Assembly: GCA_022712855.1 (NCBI GenBank)
Contig: JAFLJT010000040.1
Coordinates: 1-42,604 of the forward strand
Source of the DNA: Pseudodesulfovibrio sp.
Lineage (GTDB): Bacteria > Desulfobacterota > Desulfovibrionia > Desulfovibrionales > Desulfovibrionaceae
Direction of reading: 5' to 3'
Length of the DNA stretch: 42,604 bases
Below are positions 26,269 through 35,577 of this stretch, in pieces. Made by a program: the position numbers and the translations under genes. The number at the start of each line of letters is the position of its first letter. Position 1 is the stretch's first letter. The notes beneath the pieces were generated by a model. That model was given only the letters and a program-made list of their open reading frames with translations. It was not told the DNA's origin and searched no databases.

Positions 26269-28388
26269 TACATGTCCTTTTCGGCCTGGGCCTGAATAGC
26301 GGTGATGGCAACAGTGTTCACGATGTCACGAATTCGACAGCCCCGGCTCAAGTCATTCACAGGCTTGTTGAGTCCCTGTAGCACCGGGCCGATAGCCGTT
26401 GAACCGGGAACGGAACGCTGCACAGCCTTGTACGTATTGTTCCCTGTATTCAAGTCGGGAAAGATGAAGACCGTCGCACGGCCAGCCACTTCGCTGTCAG
26501 GCATTTTGGTGCGGGCAACGTCCATATCCACTGCGGCATCGTACTGGAGTGGCCCCTCGATTGGGATATCCAGACCGCGCTCCTCAGCGAGCTGACGGGC
26601 TATCCTTGTGGCTTCAGCCACTTTCTGAACGTCCGCGCCAGAGCCGGACTTGCCGGTAGAATAGGAAAGCATGGCAACATATGGATCAATGCCGAAAAGG
26701 CGCGCAGTCTCAGCTGAACTCAAAGCGATCTCAGCCAGCTGATGGGCATTGGGATTGGGGTTCACCGCACAATCACCGAAGACCACAACCTTGTCGCCCA
26801 TACACATAAGGAACACGGAGGAAACTATGGATGCATCCGGCTTGGTCTTGATGAATTCAAAGGCAGGCCGAATAGTCTGGGCCGTGGTTGTTACCGAGCC
26901 GGAAACCATACCGTCGGCATCACCTGTCTTGACCATCATGGTACCGAAATACGTTGGGTCACTCATGCGATCACGGGCATCTTCCATACGGATACCCTTA
27001 TGCTGGCGCTCGTCGAAGTAGAGCTTGGAATAGGCATCAAACTGGGCCGAGTTTGCCGGATCAATGAGATTGGCACCATTGAGATTCACTCCCAGCTTGG
27101 TTGCCTGCTCGCGAATGGCATCAGGATCACCAATAAGGCTGACCTCGACCACATCGCGGCGTTGCAAAATTTCCGTGGCTTGCAAGACACGATCACTGGT
27201 GCCTTCGGGCAGGACGATGTGTTGCCTGGCAACCTTGGCTCTTTCAATAAGATTGTACTCGAACATGAACGGCGTGATTTTCTTGGATTCCGTGGTCACC
27301 AACCGCTTGCGCAGTTCTTCGGTATCCACACACGATTCAAACAAACCAATAGCCGAGGCGATCTTGCTGGGATGTTCCGGGTCGATGGTACCGTGCAGCC
27401 CCTGCAATATTTGTGTGGCTTTATATGTATGGTCCTCGACGCTCAAAATGGGCAAAGGTACTCCGGTCCACCCCTCGATGAGGCGATGGATAGTGTCGGT
27501 AGGCTGTAGCCCACCAGTAAGGACGATGCCTGCGATATTTTCATAGGACGACGATTGAAGCGACGTGATGCTTGCCAGAATGATGTCGGAACGATCACCC
27601 GGTGTAATGACGAGACTCCCATCCTGTATATACTTGAGAAAATTACCAATATGCATGGCTGCCGTGAGGAAATTATCCACCTGGGTGTCGAGTCTGCCAT
27701 GCCCATAGAGGACTTTTGCATCGAGCCACTTGATGACATCGTGGATAGTCGGATTACCCAACCGCTTGTCATCGGGGATAATGTAGGAAAGCAACGGATG
27801 TGTGGCGTGGGTCCTGTCCGTGATCTCCTCAAGAATGGAAGTGGGAAGGTCGGCCTCGGCGCGGTTGATAATCAGCCCCATGACCTCCAGCCCATGCTCT
27901 TCAAAGGATTCGATGGTTCGCTGAGCCGATCCGGTGATTTCAGAAGCACTCTTGTTCTGCCCATTCACCACCAAAAGGAGGGGACACCCAAGGTTGGAAA
28001 CAATGGAGGTATTGATTTCATACTCCAATGCCGCGTTACCGCCGATATAGTCCGTGCCTTCGCACAGGACAAAATCGTATTCCTTTTCGAGTTCCTTGAA
28101 CTTGTTCAGCGTATTTTCAAGCAGGAGCGTCTGCTGCCCTTCGTTCAGAAGACGACGCGCCTCACTGAGTGTGTAGGCATAGGCTTGATCGTACTCCATT
28201 TCGAGTTTGAAATGTTTGAGCATCAAATCGATATCGTGATCCTGCGCACCATCAACAGGGTCGTTGATAATCGGGCGAAAGATGGCCACGCGCTGAACAT
28301 GTGCACGCAAAAGCTGCATGACACCAAGTACAATGGCGGATTTTCCGCTCCGAGCCTCTGTGGCCGCTATGTATAAACTCTTGGACAT
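26268..28388 (-). CDS. pta: Phosphate acetyltransferase, long form
   Basis: 706-residue cytoplasmic enzyme converting acetyl-CoA and phosphate to acetyl phosphate. It is the three-part form: an N-terminal BioD-like P-loop domain (MSKSLYIAATEARSGKSAI), a central DRTGG-type domain around residues 210-340 (TPGDRSDIILASI), and the C-terminal transferase domain (IERAKVARQHIVLPEGTSDR to KPVNDLSRGCRIRDIVNTVA, in part). AAGGAG lies 7 nt before the ATG. The stop overlaps the ackA start. A 40-bp hairpin lies between this gene and rnfB. The N-terminal domain in long Pta proteins is thought to be regulatory. Confidence 0.96.
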   Translation of the reverse strand: MSKSLYIAATEARSGKSAIVLGVMQLLRAHVQRVAIFRPIINDPVDGAQDHDIDLMLKHFKLEMEYDQAYAYTLSEARRLLNEGQQTLLLENTLNKFKELEKEYDFVLCEGTDYIGGNAALEYEINTSIVSNLGCPLLLVVNGQNKSASEITGSAQRTIESFEEHGLEVMGLIINRAEADLPTSILEEITDRTHATHPLLSYIIPDDKRLGNPTIHDVIKWLDAKVLYGHGRLDTQVDNFLTAAMHIGNFLKYIQDGSLVITPGDRSDIILASITSLQSSSYENIAGIVLTGGLQPTDTIHRLIEGWTGVPLPILSVEDHTYKATQILQGLHGTIDPEHPSKIASAIGLFESCVDTEELRKRLVTTESKKITPFMFEYNLIERAKVARQHIVLPEGTSDRVLQATEILQRRDVVEVSLIGDPDAIREQATKLGVNLNGANLIDPANSAQFDAYSKLYFDERQHKGIRMEDARDRMSDPTYFGTMMVKTGDADGMVSGSVTTTAQTIRPAFEFIKTKPDASIVSSVFLMCMGDKVVVFGDCAVNPNPNAHQLAEIALSSAETARLFGIDPYVAMLSYSTGKSGSGADVQKVAEATRIARQLAEERGLDIPIEGPLQYDAAVDMDVARTKMPDSEVAGRATVFIFPDLNTGNNTYKAVQRSVPGSTAIGPVLQGLNKPVNDLSRGCRIRDIVNTVAITAIQAQAEKDM

Positions 28389-28419
28389 ACCGCACTCCTT
28401 ACGTTGTTTTCAGGGAGGT

Positions 28420-28459
28420 AGAAGAGTGGCCCGACGTTCGGTGTCGGACCGACTCTTCT
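28420..28459. repeat. Long hairpin between rnfB and pta
   Basis: AGAAGAGT/ACTCTTCT (28420-28427 with 28452-28459) encloses CCGAC/GTCGG (28431-28435 with 28443-28447). On the minus strand no T tract follows, so it is not a clear terminator. It could be a leader structure of pta, a processing site between the Rnf and acetate parts, or a partial transcription stop. Confidence 0.65.
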
Positions 28460-28530
28460 GGATCAAATGCTGAATCGCTGATGAGAAACTGCAAAGGATA
28501 TCCTCCTAGATGGGGGTATGGTGTTCGAAA

Positions 28531-30633
28531 TTATTTCGTCGTGTTGCCGAAGTGTCTTGCCTCAGCAGCGGAATCCGTATCGTAGCAAATAAGCCCACAG
28601 CGCAGGCAGCGTTCTGATTCGGCCAATGCCTGATTTTCAGAAACCGCACCTTCCACTTCATTAAACGTGCAGACACGCTCGTCGCCGTGGCACAAGTGCG
28701 GCATGACCGCCCTTTCCTTGCGTTCCATTGCGTCAATTTCCTTAAAGAGTGTGTATGGAATCATTGTTTTCTGCGTCGTCTCAGAGATCGGCACATCGCC
28801 ATGCATCATGGAATAATGCATTGACCGGGCAGCCTTGCGACCGTCACCGATGGCCGAGATAACCAGATCGGGACCGGTGTAGACATCTCCTGCGGTAAAT
28901 ACGCCGGGGATAGCTGTTTCAAAGGTATTTTCGTCAGCCACAATGGTCTGCCAGCGAGTGGTTTCCAGCGGGCAGGAACCTTCGTCGCCATCTTCGTACA
29001 GGCAAGCGAGATCAGGCTTCTGACCAATGGCCGGGATAATCAAATCCGCTGCCATCATTGTCTCGGAACCTTCTTTCTTTACAGGGCTGCGGCGGCCGGA
29101 AGCATCCGGTTCGCCAAGCTCCATCTCATAGTATTCAAGATGGGTCGCTCTGCCATTTTCATCACCGACAACTCGGGCCGGAGCTGCGAGGAGCTTGAAG
29201 ATCACGCCTTCATCCTCGGCACCGATGATCTCTTCCAAGTCAGCGGGCATTTCAGCCTTGGTGCGGCGATACATGAGCGTTGTCTCAGCGCCGAGACGGA
29301 CACAGGTACGGGCGGCATCGATAGCGGTGTTACCACCGCCGACAACAATGACCTTTTTGCCCACTTCAGGCCTCTGGCCGAGAGCGTGGGCAGTGAGGAA
29401 TTCAATGCCGCCCATAACGCCGTCGAGGTCTTCGCCTTCCGCGTACATGCCGCTGGCCTGCCATGCGCCGATGCCGATGAAGATGGTCTCAAAACCATCC
29501 GCCTTGAGTGTTTCGATGGTAAAATCAACACCGAATTTGGTGTTCACACGGGCCTTGACGCCGAGGTCAAGGATACCTTTGATTTCCCAGTCGAGGTCGG
29601 CCTTTGGCAACCTATATTCGGGGATACCGTACCGTACCTGACCGCCCAGTTTGGGCATGGCGTCAAAGATGGTGGGATGGTGTCCGAGCCTGCGCAGGAA
29701 GTAGGCGCAGGACAGACCAGCAGGACCGCCACCAATTATGGCGACTTTCCTGCCGGTGTCCTTCGCACAGGGTATGGTCAATCGTGAACCGGAATGGAGT
29801 TCCCGGTCGGCGACGAAACGCTTGAGCATGTTGATGCCCACGGTTTCGTCTACAAACTGGCGACGACATTCTGTCTCGCAAGGGCGGGGGCAGACGCGGC
29901 CACAGGTGACTAACAGCGGATTTCTGTCCTTGATGGTCATGACGGCACCGTCGTAGTCGCCAGCCTTGATCTGTTCGATATACTTTGGGATGTTGATCTG
30001 AGCAGGACACTTCTGACGACACGGGGCCAGGCAGTCGGTGTTCTGGTTCAGGTGCAGCAACCGTGCGGACATGCCGGAGACTCCTATGACGCCTCGCGGA
30101 CAGGCGTCCACACAGTTGCCGCATGCTTTGCAGGCTTCAGGATCAATGATAGGCAATCCGTCAAGACCCATTTGTATAGCATCAAATGGGCAGGAACGGG
30201 CGCAGGTGCCGAGGCCCAGGCATCCTTCAGGACAGGACTTGGAACCGCCATACAACTGATGTGCAGCGCGGCAGTCCAAGGCGCCTTCATAATGAAAAGT
30301 ATCTGCGGCACGGGAGCCGCCAGCACAGTCTCGGATGGCGAGTTCAGGCTCACGTTCAATGACTTCCTGCCCCATGATGCCAGCGACACGAATACTCGTC
30401 TCGGCGTCTGCCACAATGCAGACAGAGGCCGGAGCCTTACCCAGAACTATAGCCGCTGCCGCACCCGAGCAACCGGGGAATCCACAGCCGCCACAGTTGG
30501 CCCCTGGCAGATTGTCCTCAATAAGCCCGATACGTGGGTCTTCCTTGACGTAGAGCAACTTGGAGGCAACGCCCAGAATGGCGGCGGCCCCAAGGCCAAT
30601 GCTGAAAAGTGTCAGTCCCGATGTCACTATCAT
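28531..30633 (-). CDS. rnfB: Rnf complex subunit RnfB fused to a GltD/NfnB-like FAD-NAD(P) domain
   Basis: 700-residue fusion. Residues 1-185 are RnfB: a membrane helix (5-28), a 4Fe-4S domain (C47/50/55/72) and a double-cluster ferredoxin part (C134/138/144/148 and C168/171/174/178). From about 195 the protein becomes a glutamate-synthase small-subunit-like flavoprotein: cysteines 201/205/209 and 244/248/252/256, the FAD fold VAIIGGGPAGLSCAY at 297-311, a second nucleotide fold KVIVVGGGNTAIDAARTC, and ending GVFTAGDVYTGPD. An extra cysteine cluster (CLRCGLIC) sits at the C-terminus. It could link ferredoxin to NAD(P)H directly at Rnf. Standard RnfB is only 180-300 residues. The ribosome site is weak (GGGGA about 10 nt upstream). 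The 167-nt gap before it is the longest in the rnf operon. Confidence 0.93.
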   Translation of the reverse strand: MIVTSGLTLFSIGLGAAAILGVASKLLYVKEDPRIGLIEDNLPGANCGGCGFPGCSGAAAAIVLGKAPASVCIVADAETSIRVAGIMGQEVIEREPELAIRDCAGGSRAADTFHYEGALDCRAAHQLYGGSKSCPEGCLGLGTCARSCPFDAIQMGLDGLPIIDPEACKACGNCVDACPRGVIGVSGMSARLLHLNQNTDCLAPCRQKCPAQINIPKYIEQIKAGDYDGAVMTIKDRNPLLVTCGRVCPRPCETECRRQFVDETVGINMLKRFVADRELHSGSRLTIPCAKDTGRKVAIIGGGPAGLSCAYFLRRLGHHPTIFDAMPKLGGQVRYGIPEYRLPKADLDWEIKGILDLGVKARVNTKFGVDFTIETLKADGFETIFIGIGAWQASGMYAEGEDLDGVMGGIEFLTAHALGQRPEVGKKVIVVGGGNTAIDAARTCVRLGAETTLMYRRTKAEMPADLEEIIGAEDEGVIFKLLAAPARVVGDENGRATHLEYYEMELGEPDASGRRSPVKKEGSETMMAADLIIPAIGQKPDLACLYEDGDEGSCPLETTRWQTIVADENTFETAIPGVFTAGDVYTGPDLVISAIGDGRKAARSMHYSMMHGDVPISETTQKTMIPYTLFKEIDAMERKERAVMPHLCHGDERVCTFNEVEGAVSENQALAESERCLRCGLICYDTDSAAEARHFGNTTK

Positions 30634-30684
30634 ATCACTATTCCCCGTAAGGTTTTCGCGTTGGAAATTTCGTTATGCCCACGC

Positions 30685-30780
30685 TTAAAAGCATGTGCGT
30701 ACAAGACGTAAAAGCGATGAAAGATTGCAGCCAAACAGCCAGTTTCTGGGGCTGATCGAGCGTGTATTAACAATATTCAT
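30685..30780 (-). CDS. Possible 31-residue ORF between rnfA and rnfB
   Basis: A short frame starts at ATG 30780 with GGGAG 8 nt upstream, 20 nt past the rnfA stop, and ends at 30685, 51 nt before rnfB. The peptide (MNIVNTRSISPRNWLFGC at its start) is basic and partly hydrophobic and resembles nothing I know. It might be a leader peptide or a small Rnf subunit, but chance is possible. Confidence 0.3.
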   Translation of the reverse strand: MNIVNTRSISPRNWLFGCNLSSLLRLVRTCF

Positions 30781-30800
30781 ATCCATGACTCCCATCTTCC

Positions 30801-31376
30801 CTAGATCATGCCCTTGAAGGCGAAGAAGGCGAGAGACATCAAACCAGCCATAACCAGACCGATAGGTGTGCCGCGCATGGCGATGGGCAGTCTACGCACA
30901 GCCAGTCGTTCACGAATACCGGCCAGCAGAACCAGCGCGATCATGAAACCAAGGCCGGAAGCAAAGGCGAACATGACGGTCTTCATCAGGCCGAATTCTT
31001 CACGCTGACAAATGAGGGCGATACCCATGACAGCACAGTTGGTGGTTATGAGCGGCAGGAAGATACCCAGCGACTTGTACAGCGGCGGGACCATCTTCTT
31101 GAGGAACATTTCCACGAACTGAACCAATGATGCGATGACCAGAATGAAGACAAGTGTCTGGAGATATCCCAACTCAAATGGGACAAGGACATGCCGCTGC
31201 ACCAGCCAGGTGATGGCCGCTGCCATGACAGCGACGAAGACCACGGCTCCGCCCATGCCAACAGCCACACCCGACTCCTTGGATGTGCCGATAAACGGAC
31301 AGTTACCAAGGTATTGGGCCAGCACGATGTTGTTCACAAACATCGCGCCTATGAAGAGTACAAAGAATTCCTGCAT
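30801..31376 (-). CDS. rnfA: Rnf complex membrane subunit RnfA
   Basis: 191-residue integral membrane protein with six hydrophobic helices. Family hallmarks are AMFVNNIVLAQYLGNCPFIG near the N-terminus and LPLITTNCAVMGIAL in the middle, each with the cysteine that in Rnf/Nqr holds an intramembrane iron-sulfur cluster between RnfA and RnfE. It forms part of the ion-translocating core. RGA-rich AGGAA lies 9 nt upstream of the ATG, and rnfE ends 18 nt before it. Confidence 0.96.
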   Translation of the reverse strand: MQEFFVLFIGAMFVNNIVLAQYLGNCPFIGTSKESGVAVGMGGAVVFVAVMAAAITWLVQRHVLVPFELGYLQTLVFILVIASLVQFVEMFLKKMVPPLYKSLGIFLPLITTNCAVMGIALICQREEFGLMKTVMFAFASGLGFMIALVLLAGIRERLAVRRLPIAMRGTPIGLVMAGLMSLAFFAFKGMI

Positions 31377-31394
31377 GATTATATTCCTCTGATA

Positions 31395-32072
31395 TTAGCA
31401 GTTAGAGGCCGAGCTACAGCCGCCACAGGAACCGCAATCATGGGTTGGACCTTCAACAGCCTTCAACCCTTTGCGCCTGCGCTGGACGTTCTCCGCAAAA
31501 TTCATGATGGCGAGCAACACACCCAGACTGACGAATGCGCCGGGGGCCTCGACCATAAAACCGAGAGGCTCGAAGCCCTGCCATGTGACGTCTGCACCAA
31601 AGAGTTGCCCTTTGCCGAGCAATTCGCGCAGACCACCAAGGAAGGTCAGGGACATGGTGAAACCAATGCCCATGCCCAGTCCGTCGGCGATAGCCAGCAG
31701 CGGCGGATTCTTGAAGGCGAACGCCTCTGCCCTGCCAAGGATGATGCAGTTGACCACGATGAGCGGCACAAAAATGCCGAGCTGCTGGTAAAGCGGATAG
31801 GCATAAGCCTGCATCAGTAGTTCCACGGCCACGACCAGTGAGGCCGAGATGGCGATGAAACAAACGATGCGCACCTTGGGCGGGATAATCGAGCGAATCA
31901 GCGAGACCACCAGGTTGGACAACGTCAGTACAAAAACTACCGCGATACCCATACCGAGTCCGTTATCAGCCGTGTTGGTAACAGCCAGGACCGGACAGAG
32001 GCCCAGCACCAGCTTGAACGGCGGCAGGTCTTTCCAGAGACCTTTTGAAAATTCTTTCCACAATCTATTCAT
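31395..32072 (-). CDS. rnfE: Rnf complex membrane subunit RnfE
   Basis: 225-residue membrane protein with six helices, paralogous to RnfA. FKLVLGLCPVLAVTN and FVPLIVVNCIILGRAEAFA carry the cysteines for the shared RnfA/RnfE cluster. The C-terminus ends in a short Cys-rich tail (CGSCGGCSSASNC) that is longer in cysteines than in many homologues; a metal-binding role is possible but unproven. GGGAG lies 8 nt before the ATG. It follows rnfG after 34 nt. Confidence 0.95.
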   Translation of the reverse strand: MNRLWKEFSKGLWKDLPPFKLVLGLCPVLAVTNTADNGLGMGIAVVFVLTLSNLVVSLIRSIIPPKVRIVCFIAISASLVVAVELLMQAYAYPLYQQLGIFVPLIVVNCIILGRAEAFAFKNPPLLAIADGLGMGIGFTMSLTFLGGLRELLGKGQLFGADVTWQGFEPLGFMVEAPGAFVSLGVLLAIMNFAENVQRRRKGLKAVEGPTHDCGSCGGCSSASNC

Positions 32073-32106
32073 TCTATAACTCCCAATCGTGTCGTTTTCG
32101 TGGTGG

Positions 32107-32682
32107 CTAGGACCAGCCGTCAGTGAACTGAGGTTTCAGCGTATTGAAGATGGAAACAGCGCTTTGCACTGCATTGACGGTACCCGTGGAGGAGATAGTC
32201 GCCCCTGCCACGGCTTCGATATCGCCGCCCTGTTTCTTCAGCTTCACCGAATCAATGGAGTGATCCTTGAACTGGGTGGTATACCCATGACCAGCCACAC
32301 GGGTTCCCAAACCGGGCGTTTCCTTCATGGTGGTGATGCCAATTCCGGACAGTGTGCCGGATGCCATGCTGAAACCGACCATGACACCGATGTTTCCACC
32401 GTAGCCTTTGCCGAAAGTCTCAAAGGCGATGCTTATCAGCGCGCCGTCTTTGATGGCCGGGAAGACAGTGATGGTCTTGCCTTCGAAGTCGAACTTTTTA
32501 CGGTCCTTGATGGGGTTATTGTCATGGGCGCTCAACACGGATTCGATGGCCGGAGCCTGAACGAATGTGAGCACCTGTTCTTCGATTGTGGATGCGGTCT
32601 GTTCCTTGAGTGCGGCCAGAGTAACACCTGACAATCCGCAGATCAGCGAGAGGACGACCATCATTTTTATCATTTCTTTCAT
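32107..32682 (-). CDS. rnfG: Rnf complex FMN subunit RnfG
   Basis: 191-residue membrane-anchored periplasmic flavoprotein. One N-terminal helix precedes an FMN-binding domain with ETPGLGTRV and the attachment region DIEAVAGATISS, where the threonine of GAT is the expected covalent FMN site. The serine usually before GAT is alanine here. FMN attachment would need the ApbE transferase, which is not encoded in the window. GAGG lies 6 nt before the ATG, and rnfD ends 3 nt upstream. Confidence 0.94.
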   Translation of the reverse strand: MKEMIKMMVVLSLICGLSGVTLAALKEQTASTIEEQVLTFVQAPAIESVLSAHDNNPIKDRKKFDFEGKTITVFPAIKDGALISIAFETFGKGYGGNIGVMVGFSMASGTLSGIGITTMKETPGLGTRVAGHGYTTQFKDHSIDSVKLKKQGGDIEAVAGATISSTGTVNAVQSAVSIFNTLKPQFTDGWS

Positions 32683-32685
32683 GGG

Positions 32686-33636
32686 TTACCTCTTTCCGAA
32701 CGATCTGGGACGGATACGCTCAAAGACCGGAGTGAACAGATTGGCGAGCAGGATGGCGAAAGGAACGCCATCTGGATAAATGCCGTAGACACGGATGATG
32801 ATGATCATGATTCCGACGAGCATTCCGAACAACAGCATAGGTATCTGTCTGTTGGGTGAAGACGGTCCATCGGTTGCCAGAAAAAAGGCACCGAAAATGG
32901 TGGAACCGGTCAGCAGGTGGAACACGGGCGGTGCATAAACTTCAGGGTCGATCATGTTGAACAGCCCTGCCGTGATGATGACGCCAGCAATGACACCCAC
33001 CGGAATGATGGATGAAATGTGTTTGCGCATGACCAGCACCAGACCGCCCATCAGGACGCCTGCAATCTGAACCACACCAAGGCCACCAAGCTGTTTACCC
33101 AAAAAGAGTGCTTGAGCGTCTGTGGCGGTAACGGCTTGAAGGCCGAAGTTTTTCAGTTGAGCCAGAGGATAGACGAGATCCATGGTAAGCATGGTGGCGT
33201 CGATATCCATGAAGGCGGGCCAGGAGATACGGCAGAGCGCCCAACCAATAAGGGGCGCGCAGAAGGGGCTTCCACCCAATCCACCGAACATCATCTTGCC
33301 CAATATTATGGAAGAGGCGCTGCCTATGGTTACCAGCCACCACGGTGCGGAGGCTGGGAGCAAAAATGCGAAGGCAAGACCGACGAACATGGCGTGCAAA
33401 TCACTAATCTGCGACTCACGACCCATGAATTTGTCACAGACTATTTCGGTGAGCACGGCGGTTGCCATGGACAATGCCATGACTCGGAAACCGGCTATAC
33501 CATACTGTGTCACAGCCATGGCCGCAGCGGGTACCATGGCCAAAAGGATGATGAGCATCCTACTTCGGACCGTCACACCGCAATGGCGATGGGGGGGGAC
33601 CGAAACGGTGAGTGAAAATGGGTTGAACGGCTTCAC
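32686..33636 (-). CDS. rnfD: Rnf complex membrane subunit RnfD
   Basis: 316-residue membrane subunit with about nine helices and a TAT motif (AVTATDA) at the place where the family holds covalent FMN. Further landmarks are FGGLGGSPFCAPLIGWALCR, FGAFFLATDGPSSP and the ending YPDGVPFAILLANLFTP. I start at GTG 33636 (VKPFNPFSLTVS) because GAGG lies correctly before it and rnfC stops 2 nt upstream; the frame is open to 33750, but that extension lies within rnfC. It is part of the ion-pumping core. Confidence 0.93.
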   Translation of the reverse strand: MKPFNPFSLTVSVPPHRHCGVTVRSRMLIILLAMVPAAAMAVTQYGIAGFRVMALSMATAVLTEIVCDKFMGRESQISDLHAMFVGLAFAFLLPASAPWWLVTIGSASSIILGKMMFGGLGGSPFCAPLIGWALCRISWPAFMDIDATMLTMDLVYPLAQLKNFGLQAVTATDAQALFLGKQLGGLGVVQIAGVLMGGLVLVMRKHISSIIPVGVIAGVIITAGLFNMIDPEVYAPPVFHLLTGSTIFGAFFLATDGPSSPNRQIPMLLFGMLVGIMIIIIRVYGIYPDGVPFAILLANLFTPVFERIRPRSFGKR

Positions 33637-33638
33637 GG

Positions 33639-34742
33639 CTAGACTTCCTCCCCGGACTGGGCTTGAGCGAGTGCCAGCTCGTTTTTGGCGAGCCGGATGT
33701 ATTGGAGCATGGGACGACGGGCTATGCAGAAGAATCCACACAGACCACATTCAAAGCAGACATCAACATCTTCAGCTGCTGCTTTGTCGTACATGCCGAA
33801 TTCGGCGTAACTGGTAATCATGGATGGATCGAGACGAGCCGGACATTTGCGGACGCATTCACCACACCCGACGCACGGGGCATCCTGTGCCACGGGTGCC
33901 GGATTGTTGACGAGGGCCACTGCGCTGGTGTCACGACCGACGCCATGGGAAGGCGACGCAGCGGCAGCACCCCGAAGGACACCGCCGAGGACAATGCGAT
34001 CACGGTCTGCGATCACTTCGCCTGCCTCATCGAGAATCTGGCCGACAGGAGTACCGAGGGAAACGATCTTTCCCTCCTTGCCCACGGTAATCATAGTCTC
34101 CATGATCGGCAGTCCGGTTTCCATGATGCGGCCCAACTGAAACAATGTTTCAAGGCCGATGACCACGGTATTCTCTGGAGCTTCCCTTCCGGTCACCGCC
34201 AAGGCGACCATAGGGTCAAGTCCGGAAGGATATTGTTCCGAGATATCAACAGTGTTTGCGCCATCCAATGTTTGTGCAGTGCCCTTGAGCGCGGCCAGAA
34301 CCGTCGTTTGGGGGTTGTATAGAGCAACGGCGGTCTTTAGGCCGCGCTCAAGGGTTGCACGGGAGGAGATGAAAAGCTCCTGACGAGTCAGGACGCCCTG
34401 TTCCGCATCTACACCGTTTATGATGAGTGTTTCTGTAGTGTTCACCTGAGGCAGGTCTGCACCCAGCTCAAGGAGCGTGATGAGCAAATTGCTTCCGCTC
34501 AGATCATCAAGGGATACAGGGTCAACCTGTTCGTCCCCGTTTGCGTCAATACGGATACGGAAAGTATCCACATGGGCGACCTTTCCGGCCACCGGAGTGT
34601 GAATGTCACCCATGCCCGGAGTGGACGATGTGGCGATCCGTTCACCGCGTTTGACTTCCTGACCGCACGTTACGAGCGGACAGTGGCGCATGAGTGGCAT
34701 TTCTGCCTGCGTAAGTGTCGAATGTGTTTCGTGAGTATTCAT
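33639..34742 (-). CDS. rnfC: Rnf complex peripheral subunit RnfC
   Basis: 367-residue subunit of the SLBB/NADH-binding family with two 4Fe-4S motifs near the C-terminus (CVGCGECVRKCP and CFECGLCGFFC). The N-terminal part has RGERIATSSTPGMGDIHTPVAGKV, a lipoyl-like fold, and GADLPQ...NGVDAEQG of the RnfC domain. The glycine-rich NADH/FMN stretch typical of long RnfC proteins is hard to see, so the protein may not use NADH; in this group RnfC is thought to exchange electrons differently, perhaps through the RnfB fusion. ATG 34742 is chosen: it follows the cytochrome stop by 7 nt with AGG-rich sequence before it. Confidence 0.92.
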   Translation of the reverse strand: MNTHETHSTLTQAEMPLMRHCPLVTCGQEVKRGERIATSSTPGMGDIHTPVAGKVAHVDTFRIRIDANGDEQVDPVSLDDLSGSNLLITLLELGADLPQVNTTETLIINGVDAEQGVLTRQELFISSRATLERGLKTAVALYNPQTTVLAALKGTAQTLDGANTVDISEQYPSGLDPMVALAVTGREAPENTVVIGLETLFQLGRIMETGLPIMETMITVGKEGKIVSLGTPVGQILDEAGEVIADRDRIVLGGVLRGAAAASPSHGVGRDTSAVALVNNPAPVAQDAPCVGCGECVRKCPARLDPSMITSYAEFGMYDKAAAEDVDVCFECGLCGFFCIARRPMLQYIRLAKNELALAQAQSGEEV

Positions 34743-34749
34743 AATCTGC

Positions 34750-35514
34750 CTACCTGCTGATGTGGCACTGGTTGCAGTTATCGGGTCCGTACGGGCCTGC
34801 CCCCATCTCTTCATGGCAGGACATGCATTGGTCGTGAAAGGCGTTCATGCGCGGGAGCACCAACTCTCTGATCTCAGATTCATGGCATGAATCACAGGAT
34901 GTGTAGTCGCCTTCATATTGGGTCATATCCACGGCAACATGGCAGGATTTGCAGCTCGACAATCCCTTGTCGAACATGTCTTCGTGACAGGAGCCGCAGC
35001 TCTCATGACCGGCAAGACGCATGCTGATAAGATCGCCGGAGTCTTCGCCCTTGTGGCAATTGGCGCAGTTCTGCGGTTCCGGTTCGATCTCCTTGCCATG
35101 GTGGCAGTCATAGCAGTCGCTCGCGTAGTCCTTGTGTTCCTCGTGATCGAAAATAACTTCACCGTATTCGGTGTGGTGACAGCGCACGCAGTAGGTTTCG
35201 TCAGGGAAGGAATCCACGTGATCGACGATGAAATCTTCATTAAATTCGTTTGGATGACATGAACCACAGGCCAGGGCCTCATCGTTCTCACTCAGCTCCA
35301 TCTGTTTTTTGTCGTGATGGCACTTCGCACAGTCGATCTGATAATCCCTGTGGTGAGTAAGATGGGAGAAGATGACTTTCCCGCCAGTGTTCTCGAACAG
35401 GATTCGTACCGGCATTTGGGGCTTGTTTCCTGCCTGAACGTAGCCAATAACGGCTGCTATCAGGAGCAGAATTGCGGCCAGAATAACCGGGAGTATTTTC
35501 GATTTTGAACGCAT
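34750..35514 (-). CDS. Rnf-associated periplasmic decaheme cytochrome c
   Basis: 254-residue protein with an N-terminal signal anchor (about 7-28) and ten CxxCH heme motifs: CAKCH, CGSCH, CVRCH, CYDCH, CANCH, CGSCH, CKSCH, CDSCH, CMSCH and CNQCH. Many free histidines can serve as second axial ligands. It is the first gene of the rnf operon, and the same arrangement is known in Desulfovibrio, where the cytochrome is thought to connect Rnf with the periplasmic cytochrome c3 network. AGGA lies 5 nt before the ATG. A GC-rich hairpin (GCCGC/GCGGC) sits in its short leader. Confidence 0.95.
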   Translation of the reverse strand: MRSKSKILPVILAAILLLIAAVIGYVQAGNKPQMPVRILFENTGGKVIFSHLTHHRDYQIDCAKCHHDKKQMELSENDEALACGSCHPNEFNEDFIVDHVDSFPDETYCVRCHHTEYGEVIFDHEEHKDYASDCYDCHHGKEIEPEPQNCANCHKGEDSGDLISMRLAGHESCGSCHEDMFDKGLSSCKSCHVAVDMTQYEGDYTSCDSCHESEIRELVLPRMNAFHDQCMSCHEEMGAGPYGPDNCNQCHISR

Positions 35515-35577
35515 CGTTCCTCTCCGCCGCTAACCGCGGCAGCTCAAGTATTAAAATTAATGGTCTTTTTGTTGATT

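Noticed and set aside
25363-28376. Several long plus-strand open frames opposite ackA and pta
   Set aside because: Same reasoning: mirror frames of highly conserved enzymes, with no start signals.
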